Positions 26,776 through 36,354 of a stretch of 64,000 nucleotides of DNA are shown piece by piece. Each line of letters starts with the position of its first letter. The first letter of the stretch is position 1. The position numbers and the translations under genes were made by a program. Origin of the DNA: Nocardiopsis sp. JB363 (GTDB lineage Bacteria > Actinomycetota > Actinomycetes > Streptosporangiales > Streptosporangiaceae); the NCBI RefSeq assembly GCF_900143625.1, contig NZ_FRFF01000124.1, positions 1-64,000 of the forward strand, in the 5' to 3' direction. The notes under the pieces are model-generated. The model searched no databases. It had not been told where the DNA came from and was given only the letters and a program-made list of their open reading frames with translations.

Positions 26776-26795
26776 ATGGAAAAAGACATTTCCAT
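26776..26795. promoter_or_regulatory. Candidate Lrp operator
   Basis: ATGGAAA (26776-26782) and TTTCCAT (26789-26795) form a perfect inverted repeat with a 6-bp AT-rich spacer, upstream of the Lrp gene at 26711. The spacing fits an Lrp/AsnC dimer site. Confidence 0.55.
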
Positions 26796-26871
26796 CGGGG
26801 CGAAACAACGGATTCCAAGGTACTGCACGCGCACGGGGCGCACATCCGCGCACCGCCGAATTCGGGGCCGG

Positions 26872-28476
26872 TCAGGCCTGGTCTCGGACCGAGTCCAGGG
26901 ACAGCAGGGCCACGTGCAACGACAGACACGTCTCCACCGACTCCAGGTCGATGTCCAACACCGAGGAGATCCGCCGCAACCGCTCGTAGAACGCCGGTCG
27001 GGACAGGTGTGCCCGGCTCGCCGCCAACGCCTTGTTGCGGCCCGCTCCGAGGTAGTGGCGGAGCATGTCGGTCAGATCGCCGCCGCGGCGGGCGTCGTGG
27101 TCCAGCAACGCACCCAGCTCACGTTCCACGTAGGTCTGTAGGCGCTCGTCGTCGCGGAACAGGTGCAGCAGCCCGCGCAGGTGCAGGTCGGGCAGCCGGT
27201 GGTAGGGGCGCCGTTCGCTCTGTTTGAGGGCCACGTCACCGACCTGACGGGCCTCCAGGAAGGACCGGCGCACGGCACGGATGTCGTCGGTCTCCGACCC
27301 CACCGCCAGCACCGCGGCGTCGCCCAGTCTGGCGTGCACCCGGTCGGCCAGCCGGCTCAGGGTGGTGTCCAGCCGTTGCCCGGAGGGCAGGGCCAAGAGG
27401 ATCCCCACCCGCAGGTCGTCCAGGGACCCCACCAGCGCGGGCAGCCGCAGTTCCCGGCAGGCCCGGGCGGCGCCTTCGGCGGTCTCGGACAGGCGGGCCT
27501 GCGCGGCCAACCCGGTCCCGCCCTCGTGCAGACGCAACACCAGCCCCACCAGTTCACGCCCGTTGAGCGGAACACCCACGGCGCGGGCGCGCACCAGGGC
27601 CTCCTCGGGGTCGGAGTAGGAACGGTCGATGATGCCCGCGATGATCGTGCGATGGGTCTGCCGTTCCAGGCTCTCCTGTTGGCGTTCCAGCAGCCGTCCC
27701 AGGGCCAGGGTGGTGGCGGCCCGTTCGATGAGCATGGTCTGACGGGCGGTGGGGGTGGCGCCGACGATGAGGATCAACCGCCCCCAGTCCTGCCCGCGCG
27801 CGCCGACGGTGGTGACCAGCCAGCCGGTGATGGGCGCGTGCACGGTGCGGTCGCCCGAGCGGATCGACCGTGAGCGCCTCTCCCAGGAGGTGAGCAGGGT
27901 GCCGGGTTCCTCGCCGTTGAGGTCGCAGGCCAGGACCTGGTGGGTGAGGTTCTCCAGGACGACCGGGCAACCGGAGAGCCGGCCGACCTCACGCAGGATC
28001 TGGACGGCGTCGGCGCCCTCGACGGACAGACGGGTGAAGACCGAGTGGAGTTTCTCGGACTCGCGCAGCTCCTCCACCTGTTCGTTGACCACCCGGATGT
28101 GCACGGCCTCGGTGATCTCGACGAACCGCGCCTCCCGGTCGAGCAGGACCACGGGGATGCGGGCGTCCTCCGCGGCGTCGATGAAGGCCTTGGGGAGTTC
28201 GGCGTGGTATTTGCGGCCGAGTTCGACGGCGATACCGCTCACCCCGGCGTCGGCGAGGTCCTCGATGTAGCGGCGCAGCGCGGCTGGGTCGTCGGGCATG
28301 GCGATACCCGTGCTGAGTACGAGCTCGCCGCCGCGCAGCAGGTGGGCCAGGTCGGTGACCTCGGCGATGTGGACCCAGCGCACCGGCACGTTCAGGTGCT
28401 CGGAGCCGGCGACCACACGGGGGCGTGCGCGCTGCAAGGCCGGAAGCCTCAGTACTTCGGCGAGGGTGGGGAGCAC
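26872..28476 (-). CDS. PucR-family transcriptional regulator, divergent from the beta-amino acid genes
   Basis: A 534-residue PucR protein with the N-terminal PucR domain (VRWVHIAEVTDLAHLLRGGE), a middle GGDEF-like region and the C-terminal HTH GRNKALAASRAHLSRPAFYE. The GTG start at 28476 puts the N-terminus at the usual LPTLAEVL. It is divergent from the aminotransferase-mmsA pair, and two inverted repeats sharing CAACATG lie between them. It is a likely activator of beta-alanine or pyrimidine-derived amino acid breakdown. Its HTH differs enough from the 23.2-kb PucR that separate targets are expected. Confidence 0.87.
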   Translation of the reverse strand: MLPTLAEVLRLPALQRARPRVVAGSEHLNVPVRWVHIAEVTDLAHLLRGGELVLSTGIAMPDDPAALRRYIEDLADAGVSGIAVELGRKYHAELPKAFIDAAEDARIPVVLLDREARFVEITEAVHIRVVNEQVEELRESEKLHSVFTRLSVEGADAVQILREVGRLSGCPVVLENLTHQVLACDLNGEEPGTLLTSWERRSRSIRSGDRTVHAPITGWLVTTVGARGQDWGRLILIVGATPTARQTMLIERAATTLALGRLLERQQESLERQTHRTIIAGIIDRSYSDPEEALVRARAVGVPLNGRELVGLVLRLHEGGTGLAAQARLSETAEGAARACRELRLPALVGSLDDLRVGILLALPSGQRLDTTLSRLADRVHARLGDAAVLAVGSETDDIRAVRRSFLEARQVGDVALKQSERRPYHRLPDLHLRGLLHLFRDDERLQTYVERELGALLDHDARRGGDLTDMLRHYLGAGRNKALAASRAHLSRPAFYERLRRISSVLDIDLESVETCLSLHVALLSLDSVRDQA

Positions 28477-28513
28477 GTGGTCAGTCTAGGGCGTCGTGTC
28501 CCACCCGGGGTGA

Positions 28514-28555
28514 TTTACAACATGTAAAGCCGACCAGCATGTTGTCAACATGCTG
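28514..28555. promoter_or_regulatory. Paired inverted repeats in the PucR/aminotransferase divergent promoter
   Basis: A perfect 10-1-10 palindrome with arm CAGCATGTTG lies at 28535-28555. Just left of it TTTACA-N3-TGTAAA lies at 28514-28528. Both contain ACATG in their cores, and their centres are 24 bp apart. The position between divergent PucR and aminotransferase genes makes PucR the probable binder. Confidence 0.65.
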
Positions 28556-28594
28556 ATCCTGGTCAAGCCCGCGGGCACTGGGAAGACTGAGGGC

Positions 28595-29881
28595 ATGTCG
28601 GAACTCCTTGCGCGACACCGCGCGGTCATGCCCTCCTGGTTGCCCCTGTACTACGAGACCCCGATGGAGATCGTCGGAGGTAAGGGCGCCCGTGTCACGG
28701 ACGCCGAAGGCCGTACCTACCTGGACTTCTTCACCGGCATCGTGACGAACATGCTCGGCTACGACGTCCCCGAGGTCCGCGAGGCGGTCGAACGCCAGAT
28801 CGCCAAGGGCGTCGTGCACACGTCCACGCTGTACCTCATCCGATCCCAGGTGGAGTTGGCCGAGAAGATCGCCCGGCTGTCCGGCATCCCCGACGCCAAG
28901 GTGTTCTTCACCAACTCCGGCACCGAGGCCAACGAGACGGCCCTGCTGCTGGCCACCCACGCCCGCGGCAGCGACGAGGTCCTGGCCCTGCGCGGCAGCT
29001 ACCACGGCCGTTCCTTCGGCACGGTGGCGGTCACCGGCAACAAGGCGTGGAAGAACTCCTCGCTGTCCCCGCTGAACGTGCACTACCTGCACGGCACCGA
29101 CCACGCCTCCCCCGCCTTCCGACACCTGTCGGAACGGGAGTACATCGACGTGTGCGTGGCGGACCTGCGCGAGGTCCTCGACACCACGGCGCCCAACGTG
29201 GCCTGCCTGATCGCCGAACCCGTGCAGGGCGTGGGCGGTTTCGCGATGCCGCCGGACGGCCTGTACGCGGCGTACAAGGAGGTCCTGGACGAGCACGGCA
29301 TCCTGTTCGTCTCCGACGAGGTGCAGACCGGATGGGGGCGGACCGGCACGAGCTTCTTCGGGATCGGCAACCACGGGATGACCCCGGACGCCATGACGTT
29401 CGCCAAGGGCCTGGGCAACGGGTTCACGGTGGGCGGCGTGGTCGCCCGCGGCGACCTCATGGACGGGCTCAAGGCACTGGGCGTGGCGACCTTCGGCGGT
29501 AACCCGGTGTCCATGGCCGCGGCCGGCGCCACCCTCGACCACGTGCTCGAACACGACCTCCAGGGCAACGCGCTGCGGCAGGGCGGCACCATCATCGACG
29601 GGTTGCGGGCCCTGCGCGAACTCGACTGCGTGAAGGACGTGCGCGGCAAGGGGCTGATGTTCGCCATCGAGATGGTCGACCCGGCCACCGACGCGCCCTC
29701 CTCCGCCCTGGCCGGGCGGGTGCTGGAGGCCACCCGTGAGCGCGGGCTACTGGTGGGCAAGGGCGGCGTGCACGGCAACGTGCTGCGGATGGCCCCGCCG
29801 ATGAACCTGTCCACCGAGGAGGCCGCCGAGGGACGCGACATCCTGCTGGACGCCGTCCGCGCGGTCGCCGACCAGGCCTGA
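28595..29881 (+). CDS. Class III aminotransferase, probable beta-alanine/3-aminoisobutyrate transaminase (AGXT2-like)
   Basis: A 428-residue PLP aminotransferase. Landmarks are FFTNSGTEANETALLLATHA, GSYHGRSFGTVAVTG, FVSDEVQTGWGRTG and FAKGLGNGFTVGGVVARG with Schiff-base lysine K271. The fold and FGGNPVSMAAAGATLD segment resemble the AGXT2 and beta-alanine transaminase group. The next gene, mmsA, oxidises the semialdehydes such an enzyme would make, which supports beta-alanine or 3-aminoisobutyrate as substrate. ATG 28595 is preferred since ATG 28550 lies inside the palindromic operator. Confidence 0.82.
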   Translation: MSELLARHRAVMPSWLPLYYETPMEIVGGKGARVTDAEGRTYLDFFTGIVTNMLGYDVPEVREAVERQIAKGVVHTSTLYLIRSQVELAEKIARLSGIPDAKVFFTNSGTEANETALLLATHARGSDEVLALRGSYHGRSFGTVAVTGNKAWKNSSLSPLNVHYLHGTDHASPAFRHLSEREYIDVCVADLREVLDTTAPNVACLIAEPVQGVGGFAMPPDGLYAAYKEVLDEHGILFVSDEVQTGWGRTGTSFFGIGNHGMTPDAMTFAKGLGNGFTVGGVVARGDLMDGLKALGVATFGGNPVSMAAAGATLDHVLEHDLQGNALRQGGTIIDGLRALRELDCVKDVRGKGLMFAIEMVDPATDAPSSALAGRVLEATRERGLLVGKGGVHGNVLRMAPPMNLSTEEAAEGRDILLDAVRAVADQA

Positions 29882-29905
29882 CACACCCCACGAGGAAGAG
29901 GAAGC

Positions 29906-31414
29906 ATGAGCGATCACGTCACCCACTGGATCGGCGGGGGTGCCCACGAGGGTCCCACGAAGCGGACCGGGGACATCTACGACCCGGCGTCCGGGCGGGT
30001 CTCCGGCACCGTCGACTTCGCCGGGCCCGAGGAGGTCGACGCGGCGGTCGCGGCCGCCAAGGAGGCGTTCCCCGGCTGGCGGGACACCTCCCTGTCCAAG
30101 CGCGTCCAGGTCCTGTTCCGGTTCCGCGAACTGTTGAGCGCCGGCGCCGACGAGCTGGCGCGGCTGGTGAGCTCCGAGCACGGCAAGGTGTTCTCCGACG
30201 CCCGGGGCGAGGTGGCGCGCGGCCTGGAGGTCGTGGACTTCGCCTGCGGCATCCCCCACCTGCTCAAGGGCGGCTACTCCGAGAACGTGTCCACGGGGGT
30301 GGACTCCTACTCGATCCTGCAACCCCTGGGCGTGGTCAGCGGCATCACCCCGTTCAACTTCCCCGCCATGGTGCCGATGTGGATGTTCCCGGTGGCGATC
30401 GCCTGTGGCAACACCTTCGTGCTCAAGCCCAGCGAGAAGGACCCGTCCGCGGCCGGTTTCCTCGCCCGGCTGTGGAAGGAGGCCGGACTGCCCGACGGGG
30501 TGTTCAACGTGGTGCACGGTGACAAGGTCGCGGTCGACGCGATCCTGGAGCACCCGGACGTGGCAGCGGTCAGCTTCGTGGGTTCCACCCCGATCGCGCG
30601 GTACATCTACCGGACCGCCGCCGAGCACGGCAAGCGCGTACAGGCGTTGGGCGGGGCGAAGAACCACATGGTGGTGCTGCCCGACGCCGACCTGGACCTG
30701 GCGGCGGACTCGGCGGTCTCCGCCGGGTTCGGTTCGGCGGGCGAACGGTGCATGGCCATCTCCGCGGTCGCGGTGGTGGACTCGGTCGCCGACGACCTGC
30801 TGGAACGGATCGGGGAGCGTGTGGCCCGGCTGCGGGTGGGTCCCGGCGACGACGAGCGCAGTGAGATGGGCCCGTTGGTGACCCGCGAACACCGGGACAA
30901 GGTCGCCTCGTACCTGGAGTCGGGGGTGCGCGAGGGTGCGACCCTGGCGATCGACGGTCGGGCGCACCCGGTTCCGGACGGTGACGAGAACGGCTTCTGG
31001 CTGGGGCCGTCCGTGCTGGACCACGTGGGACCGCGGATGTCCTGCTACCGCGAGGAGATCTTCGGACCGGTGCTGAGCATCGTGCGCGTGGCCGACTACG
31101 ACGAGGCCGTCGAGCTCGTCAACGGCAACCCGTACGGGAACGGGACGGCGATCTTCACCAACGACGGCGGCGCCGCGCGGCGCTTCCAGAACGAGATCGA
31201 GGTCGGCATGGTGGGCATCAACGTGCCCATCCCGGTGCCCATGGCGTACTACTCGTTCGGGGGCTGGAAGCAGTCGCTCTTCGGTGATTCGCACGCCCAC
31301 GGCACGGAGGGTGTGCACTTCTACACGCGAACGAAGGCGGTCACCGCTCGTTGGACCGATCCGAGCCGAAGGCCCGAAGGAGGCGTCGACCTGGGCTTCC
31401 CCACCAACGGCTGA
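29906..31414 (+). CDS. mmsA: CoA-acylating methylmalonate/malonate-semialdehyde dehydrogenase
   Basis: A 502-residue aldehyde dehydrogenase that turns methylmalonate or malonate semialdehyde into propionyl- or acetyl-CoA with NAD and CoA. MmsA-type hallmarks are TPFNFPAMVPMWMFPVAIAC, the nucleophile Cys in FGSAGERCMA (C282), NHMVVLPDADLD and the C-terminal GGWKQSLFGDSHAHG. It starts 25 bp after the aminotransferase with a GAGGAAGAGGAAGC ribosome site, so the two are one operon. It links valine, beta-alanine and thymine/uracil breakdown to central metabolism. Confidence 0.95.
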   Translation: MSDHVTHWIGGGAHEGPTKRTGDIYDPASGRVSGTVDFAGPEEVDAAVAAAKEAFPGWRDTSLSKRVQVLFRFRELLSAGADELARLVSSEHGKVFSDARGEVARGLEVVDFACGIPHLLKGGYSENVSTGVDSYSILQPLGVVSGITPFNFPAMVPMWMFPVAIACGNTFVLKPSEKDPSAAGFLARLWKEAGLPDGVFNVVHGDKVAVDAILEHPDVAAVSFVGSTPIARYIYRTAAEHGKRVQALGGAKNHMVVLPDADLDLAADSAVSAGFGSAGERCMAISAVAVVDSVADDLLERIGERVARLRVGPGDDERSEMGPLVTREHRDKVASYLESGVREGATLAIDGRAHPVPDGDENGFWLGPSVLDHVGPRMSCYREEIFGPVLSIVRVADYDEAVELVNGNPYGNGTAIFTNDGGAARRFQNEIEVGMVGINVPIPVPMAYYSFGGWKQSLFGDSHAHGTEGVHFYTRTKAVTARWTDPSRRPEGGVDLGFPTNG

Positions 31415-31597
31415 GGAAGTTCACCGAAATACGGCATGGATGTCTCTCACTGACCGTCGGTGATGGGCAACACGGAGTATCGTTGGCCCCGACGCCCTAC
31501 ACGGGACGTGGCCCGCGGCCACGTATGTCACGAGAACCATCCTGGAGAAGGCGCGTTCAATTCCCCTCCTCCCCATGGAAGCGGGCGCGTCGATGGA

Positions 31598-31638
31598 CGC
31601 GCTCCGGGTCCTATCTCTCCCCTTGGACCCGGAGCGCG
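31598..31638. terminator. Bidirectional hairpin between mmsA and the small Cys-rich gene
   Basis: A 14-bp perfect stem (31598-31611 with 31625-31638), loop 13 nt, lying between convergent genes. Its left arm overlaps a second possible stem, GCGCGTC-GATG-GACGCGC (about 31585-31602), so the two structures exclude each other. No T-run. The rest of 31415-31673 shows nothing else. Confidence 0.6.
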
Positions 31639-31673
31639 ACCGTCATCCACCGCCCCGAGGGGCGGGACACCGA

Positions 31674-31934
31674 TCAGCGTGCGGCGATCAGTGGCTTACC
31701 CGCGGGGACGGGTTGGTACCCGATGATCCCCGCGCACTCGTCACAGCCGTACACGTGGGCCCCGTCCGGCAGCTCCCCGAGCGCCCGACGGGGCCGGGGC
31801 CACTTGGTGTGGCAGACGACGCAGGCATCCCCCATGCACTGCGCCGTACTCAGCCGGTTCGGGTCGTAAAGGTAGCTCTCGGGTGCGGTGGCGGTCTGCA
31901 TGACTGGTTCGCACATCGTGCTCGTTCCGCGCAA
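31674..31934 (-). CDS. Small zinc-ribbon-like protein of unknown function
   Basis: An 86-residue protein (from TTG 31934) with two CxxC pairs, CVVCHTKW and YGCDECAG, a likely zinc-binding knuckle. A fifth Cys is in AQCMGDAC. It is Pro-rich between the pairs and has no membrane segment. TTG 31934 has GGAG eight bases upstream, ATG 31916 has no clear ribosome site, so the start is uncertain. I do not recognise a named family. The 221-bp region upstream of it is AT-richer than the window average and should contain its promoter. Confidence 0.6.
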   Translation of the reverse strand: MRGTSTMCEPVMQTATAPESYLYDPNRLSTAQCMGDACVVCHTKWPRPRRALGELPDGAHVYGCDECAGIIGYQPVPAGKPLIAAR

Positions 31935-32155
31935 TGTCCTTGCTCCCCCCGTGGTTTAGGACAGTCTGGCGGGCCGATAGTTACCGGCTCTTAATTGAAT
32001 CAGAAGCTCGCGGTGCCCGGAAGGGCCCGGACCGATCTAAATCACTCCGTGCAGGTAAATCATAACCCTAAGTGACTAACCCTGTGAAGCCCTCGGGCGA
32101 GAGCTGTATATTCATACACTCTGCCCGGAATGTACGGTTCAGCTCGATGGGCTTC

Positions 32156-32968
32156 TTAGGCCTGCTCGCGCGCAGACACCGAGAATCGGCGCATCGCCAG
32201 CGCCGGATTGGTGACACGGACCGATTCCACGCGCTCGGCCGAAACCCGGGCGGTGGCGACCTCGAAGGCCTGCTCCCCCAGTGAAGCCAGCGCGGTCCCC
32301 ATCGGGTCGATCACCATGCTGTTGCCCGCGCCCGTGGGCGCGGACTGCCCCGAGGCGGCGACGTAGACGGTGTTCTCGATGGCCCGGGCGCGCGCCAGGG
32401 TGCGCCAGTGGTCCTCTTTGAGCGGCCCCGGAACCCACTGCGCCGCCAGCAGCACCACGTGCGCCCCGGCATCGGCGATCCGCCGCGTCACCTCCGGGAA
32501 GCGCAGGTCGTAGCAGGTCTGAAGGCCGAAGACGACGCCGTCCACGGCGAAGGTCTCCGGAGCCTCGATCGGCCCGGGGGCGACCACCTCGGATTCCTTG
32601 ACCCCGAACGCGTCGTACAGGTGGATCTTGCGGTAGAGCGCCACTCGCTCGCCCTCCGGCGAGAGCGCCACCAGGGTGTTGGTGAAGTGCGAGGCGCCCT
32701 CACCGTGGGACTCGTTGACCCCCAGCACCAGGTACACGTCCTCGCGGCGGGCGGTGTTCGCCGCGGCGGAGAGGAAGGGGCCGTCCAACGGTTCGGCGGC
32801 CTCGACGTAACGATGGTCGGTGCGCGACGCGGTGAACATCGTGTACTCGGGCAACAGGACGACCCGCGCTCCGGCGACGGCGGCGCGCGCGGCCAGCTCC
32901 GCCACCGAACGCCGGTTCTCGGCCTTGTCCCGACCCGGTGCGAACTGGGCGACCGCGACCTGGACCAT
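32156..32968 (-). CDS. Carbon-nitrogen hydrolase (Nit-type amidase)
   Basis: A 270-residue nitrilase-superfamily hydrolase. The catalytic triad is visible: Glu in VVLLPEYTMF, Lys in LYRKIHLYD and Cys in FGLQTCYDLRFPE (C152). The YDLRFPE context and size fit the Nit1/Nit2 group (deaminated glutathione amidase or omega-amidase) rather than true nitrilases; the exact substrate is open. ATG 32968 follows GGGGGAGG. It is divergent from the tetR gene, with about 120 bp between. 31935-32155, downstream, holds no gene. Confidence 0.88.
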   Translation of the reverse strand: MVQVAVAQFAPGRDKAENRRSVAELAARAAVAGARVVLLPEYTMFTASRTDHRYVEAAEPLDGPFLSAAANTARREDVYLVLGVNESHGEGASHFTNTLVALSPEGERVALYRKIHLYDAFGVKESEVVAPGPIEAPETFAVDGVVFGLQTCYDLRFPEVTRRIADAGAHVVLLAAQWVPGPLKEDHWRTLARARAIENTVYVAASGQSAPTGAGNSMVIDPMGTALASLGEQAFEVATARVSAERVESVRVTNPALAMRRFSVSAREQA

Positions 32969-33086
32969 CGGACCTCCCCCTTCTGCCTTAGAGGCACGGC
33001 CCGGTCGGCCGCCCCGAACGTGCCCCGAGTGTACGCCCGGAGCGGGAGACCCCCTTGCCGGCAGACTGAACAAGCGTTTAATGTAT

Positions 33087-33100
33087 TGAACATGAGTTCA
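33087..33100. promoter_or_regulatory. Inverted repeat over the tetR start codon
   Basis: TGAAC-ATGA-GTTCA, a perfect inverted repeat in which the spacer contains the tetR ATG (33092). A further TGAAC lies at 33066-33070. Probable autoregulatory operator of the TetR exporter operon. Confidence 0.5.
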
Positions 33101-33781
33101 GCACAGCGAGACGACCTCACCGCCCGAGCCCGCATCCGCGACGCGGCCCTGACCCGCTTCGGCCGGGACGGCTTCGGTGTCTCCGTACGCGCCATCGCCG
33201 AGGAGGCGGGGGTCTCCCCCGGTCTGGTCATCCACCACTTCGGCAGCAAGGAGAAACTGCGCGCGGCCTGCGACGAGCACGTCCTCCGACTCACCGCGAA
33301 CACCAAGAGCGAAAGCATCAAGCGGATGTCGGCGGCCACCTTCCTCGAACAGTTGGCCGAAGTGGACGGCTACTCGGAGATCTTCGGTTACCTGATGCGC
33401 TCACTCCAGTCGGGTGGGCAGGTCGCCTCGTCCCTGTTCGAGCGCATGGTCCAGGACGTGGAGGTCTACTTGGCCGACGGCGAACGCGCGGGCACGATCA
33501 AGCCCAGCCGCGACCCGGCGGCCCGGGCCCGCTACGCCGTCTCCATGGCGCTGGGTTCCCTGATGCTGCACACGACGATGCGCCCTCCGGGCTCCGACCC
33601 CGAGCCGTCCACCGTCCTGCACGAGTGGATCGACGCCTACATGCTCCCGGCCCTGGAGCTGTACACCGAAGGGCTGCTGCTGAACAGCACCTTCCTGGAC
33701 GCCCTCGTCGCCCACCGCGACGACCCGTCCGAAGAACCGGCGGAGCGGACCCCGCAACCGCCGCCGGACACCGAGCACTGA
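33092..33781 (+). CDS. TetR-family regulator of the adjacent ABC exporter
   Basis: A 229-residue TetR protein. The HTH (about residues 12-57) reads [20 protein letters not shown] then [20 protein letters not shown], and the ligand-binding C-terminal domain is helical. A Pro/Glu-rich tail of about 20 residues ends the protein. It starts 33 bp before the ABC ATPase gene and is co-oriented, so it most likely represses its own three-gene exporter operon until a toxic ligand binds. Confidence 0.9.
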   Translation: MSSAQRDDLTARARIRDAALTRFGRDGFGVSVRAIAEEAGVSPGLVIHHFGSKEKLRAACDEHVLRLTANTKSESIKRMSAATFLEQLAEVDGYSEIFGYLMRSLQSGGQVASSLFERMVQDVEVYLADGERAGTIKPSRDPAARARYAVSMALGSLMLHTTMRPPGSDPEPSTVLHEWIDAYMLPALELYTEGLLLNSTFLDALVAHRDDPSEEPAERTPQPPPDTEH

Positions 33782-33813
33782 GAACCGAGCACCGAACCGG
33801 ATCGGAGCAGCCC

Positions 33814-34746
33814 ATGTCACCACGGAACGCCATCGAGGTCAGCGGCCTCGACAAGTCCTTCGGCCGATTCAAGGCCCTCGACGAACTGGACCTGACCGTC
33901 CGCACCGGAGAGGTCACCGGGTTCCTCGGCCCCAACGGGTCCGGCAAGTCCACCACCATCCGTGTCCTGCTCGGGCTGCTGCGCGCCGACTCCGGCAGCG
34001 TGCGCCTGCTCGGCGGCGACCCGTGGAAGGAGGCCGTCACCCTGCACCGGCGTCTGGCCTACGTTCCCGGTGACGTGTCGCTGTGGCCCGACCTCACCGG
34101 CGGCCAGGCCATCGACCTGCTGGGGCGGCTGCGCGGCGGACTCGACGCCCGACGCCGACGGGAGTTCCTGGAACGCTTCGAACTGGACCCCACGAAGAAG
34201 GCGCGCACCTACTCCAAGGGCAACCGGCAGAAGGTGGCGCTGGTGGCGGCGCTGGCCTCCACGGCGGAGCTCCTGATCCTGGACGAGCCCACCTCGGGCC
34301 TGGACCCGCTCATGGAGGCGGTGTTCACCGACTGCGTGCGAGAGGTCAAGGAGGCCGGTCGCACGGTCCTGCTGTCCAGCCACATCCTCTCCGAGGTGGA
34401 GAAGCTCTGCGACACGGTCACCATCATCCGCGGCGGCCGAACCGTGGAATCGGGGACCCTGTCCGACCTGCGCCACCTGACCCGTTCGACGGTGCGGGCC
34501 GAAGTGGACGCGGACGCGACCGCGCTCAAGGACCTGGCCGGTGTGCACGACCTGACCATCGACGGCGCCACGGTGACCTTCGCGGTGGAACACGACCACA
34601 TGGGCACGGTGCTGCACGAGCTCACCGCGCTGGGCGTGCGTTCCCTGGTGAGCAACCCGCCGTCCCTGGAGGAGCTGTTCCTGCGCCACTACGGCGACGA
34701 ACTCACCACCGTCGACGGTGCCGGGAACAAGGGGAAGCGGTCATGA
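33814..34746 (+). CDS. ABC exporter ATPase
   Basis: A 310-residue single ABC domain of the drug/antibiotic exporter (DrrA-like) type. Walker A is [10 protein letters not shown], Walker [15 protein letters not shown], switch His in [11 protein letters not shown]. The signature is degenerate ([11 protein letters not shown] in place of LSGGQ), which is usual for this exporter subgroup. A C-terminal 75-residue extension resembles the DUF4162-type tail. GGAGCAG precedes ATG 33814, and its stop overlaps the permease start (ATGA). Confidence 0.92.
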   Translation: MSPRNAIEVSGLDKSFGRFKALDELDLTVRTGEVTGFLGPNGSGKSTTIRVLLGLLRADSGSVRLLGGDPWKEAVTLHRRLAYVPGDVSLWPDLTGGQAIDLLGRLRGGLDARRRREFLERFELDPTKKARTYSKGNRQKVALVAALASTAELLILDEPTSGLDPLMEAVFTDCVREVKEAGRTVLLSSHILSEVEKLCDTVTIIRGGRTVESGTLSDLRHLTRSTVRAEVDADATALKDLAGVHDLTIDGATVTFAVEHDHMGTVLHELTALGVRSLVSNPPSLEELFLRHYGDELTTVDGAGNKGKRS

Positions 34747-36341
34747 GCGCATTCACCGGAACCGGCACGCTGATCCGGTTCGCCCTGTTCCGTGACCGAC
34801 TGCGTCTGGCGATCTGGGTCGTGGTCCTGGCCGGGCTGACCGCCGTCAGCGTCCCCACCCTCGACGAGATGTTCTCCGATCCGGCCGAACGCCAGGCGCG
34901 GGCCGCGCTGATGGACTCTCCCACCGGGATCGTGTTCGGCGGCCCCGGGTACGGCCTCGACGACTACACGCTCGGCCCGATGCTGGTCAACGAGATGACC
35001 ATGAGCCTGCTCATGGCGATGGCGGTGATGAGCGTCCTGCACATGGTCCGGCACACCCGGGCCGAGGAGGAGAGCGGCCGCGCCGAGCTGCTGCGCGCCG
35101 GAGTGTTGGGGGCGAGCGCGCAGACCGCGGCGGCCCTGATCACCCTGGCACTGGCCCACCTGCTCATCGGAGGGCTGATCGCGGCCTCCATGGTGGCCTT
35201 CGACCTGCCGGTGCCGGACTCGATCGCCTACGGGCTCGGGCTCGCCCTGGCCGGGATCTCCTTCGGGGCGATCGCGGCGGTGTGCGCACAGGTGTCCGAA
35301 CACGGCCGCTCCGCCGCCGGGCTCGCCTTCCTGGTCATCGGCCTGCTGTTCATGTTCCGAGTGGTGGGCGACATCGCCGAGCAGGGCGGCAACGTCTGGT
35401 CCTGGCTGTCGCCGTTCGCGTGGCTACAGCAGGCCCGACCCTTCGACGACCTTCGGTGGGAGCCGCTCGCCCTGTACGGGGTGTGCGTCCTGGTGCTGTT
35501 CGTGGTGACCTACGCGCTGGCGCGCCGCCGCGACGTGGGCGCCGGTCTGGTCGCCGCCCGGCCCGGACCGGCCGGCGCCGGAAGGCTGCTGCGCGGGGTG
35601 TTCACCCTGCACCTGAACCAACAGCGTGGCGCGATCGTCGCGTGGGCGGTGGCGGTGCTCGCCTTCGGGTACGCCTTCGGTTCCCTGACCACCGAGGTCG
35701 CGGAGATGCTGGATTCCGCGCCCGAACTGGCGGCGATCCTGGGCGGCGACGCCGACGACCTGGTCGACGGGTTCCTCGCGGTACTGACCACCTACGTCGT
35801 CATGGCCGCCTCGGCGTACGGGACGCTGTCGGTGCTGCGGGCGTGGTCGGAGGAGAACGCCGGCCGCGCGGAGCTACTGCTGTCCACCGCGGTGGGCCGG
35901 GTGCACTGGTTCGGTTCGGCCCTGGCCGTGGCGGCACTGGCCACGGCGCTCATCCTGGTGTCCGGCGGGCTGGGGCTGGGTCTGGGCGCCTCGGTGGCAT
36001 TGGAAGACGCCGGGTGGACGTGGCGGACGGTGGAGTCATCGCTCTCGCAGTTGCCCGCCGCGTTGGTGTTCGGAGCACTGGCCGCGCTGCTGTTGGGGAT
36101 CGCGCCACGACTGCTGCCGCTGATCTGGCTGTGGTTCGGGTACAGCCTGGTGGCCACGATGCTGGGCGGACTGTTCGAGTTCCCCGAGGAGTTCATGAAC
36201 CTGAGCGCCTTCGAGATCCTCGCCAGGCCGCCGATGGAGGCGTTCGAGACGGCGCCGTTCCTGCTCTACCTGGGCGCGGTGCTGCTGGCCGGCGCGCTGT
36301 CCCTGTCCGGGTTCCGCGACCGCGACCTGGTCACCGCCTGA
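34743..36341 (+). CDS. ABC-2 type exporter permease, duplicated halves
   Basis: A 532-residue membrane protein with about twelve helices in two similar halves. Each half has a VPTLDEMF- or [12 protein letters not shown] loop followed by [15 protein letters not shown] or [16 protein letters not shown]. This internal duplication marks the family of actinomycete exporters paired with one ATPase (probable polyketide or antibiotic exporters). It overlaps the ATPase gene by ATGA, implying coupling. The substrate is unknown. Confidence 0.9.
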   Translation: MSAFTGTGTLIRFALFRDRLRLAIWVVVLAGLTAVSVPTLDEMFSDPAERQARAALMDSPTGIVFGGPGYGLDDYTLGPMLVNEMTMSLLMAMAVMSVLHMVRHTRAEEESGRAELLRAGVLGASAQTAAALITLALAHLLIGGLIAASMVAFDLPVPDSIAYGLGLALAGISFGAIAAVCAQVSEHGRSAAGLAFLVIGLLFMFRVVGDIAEQGGNVWSWLSPFAWLQQARPFDDLRWEPLALYGVCVLVLFVVTYALARRRDVGAGLVAARPGPAGAGRLLRGVFTLHLNQQRGAIVAWAVAVLAFGYAFGSLTTEVAEMLDSAPELAAILGGDADDLVDGFLAVLTTYVVMAASAYGTLSVLRAWSEENAGRAELLLSTAVGRVHWFGSALAVAALATALILVSGGLGLGLGASVALEDAGWTWRTVESSLSQLPAALVFGALAALLLGIAPRLLPLIWLWFGYSLVATMLGGLFEFPEEFMNLSAFEILARPPMEAFETAPFLLYLGAVLLAGALSLSGFRDRDLVTA

Positions 36342-36354
36342 CGGGCCCCGGGCC

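Noticed and set aside
28550..28594. ATG 28550 as the start of the aminotransferase
   Set aside because: It lies inside the palindromic operator, has no ribosome site, and the added residues are not family-like; ATG 28595 is better.
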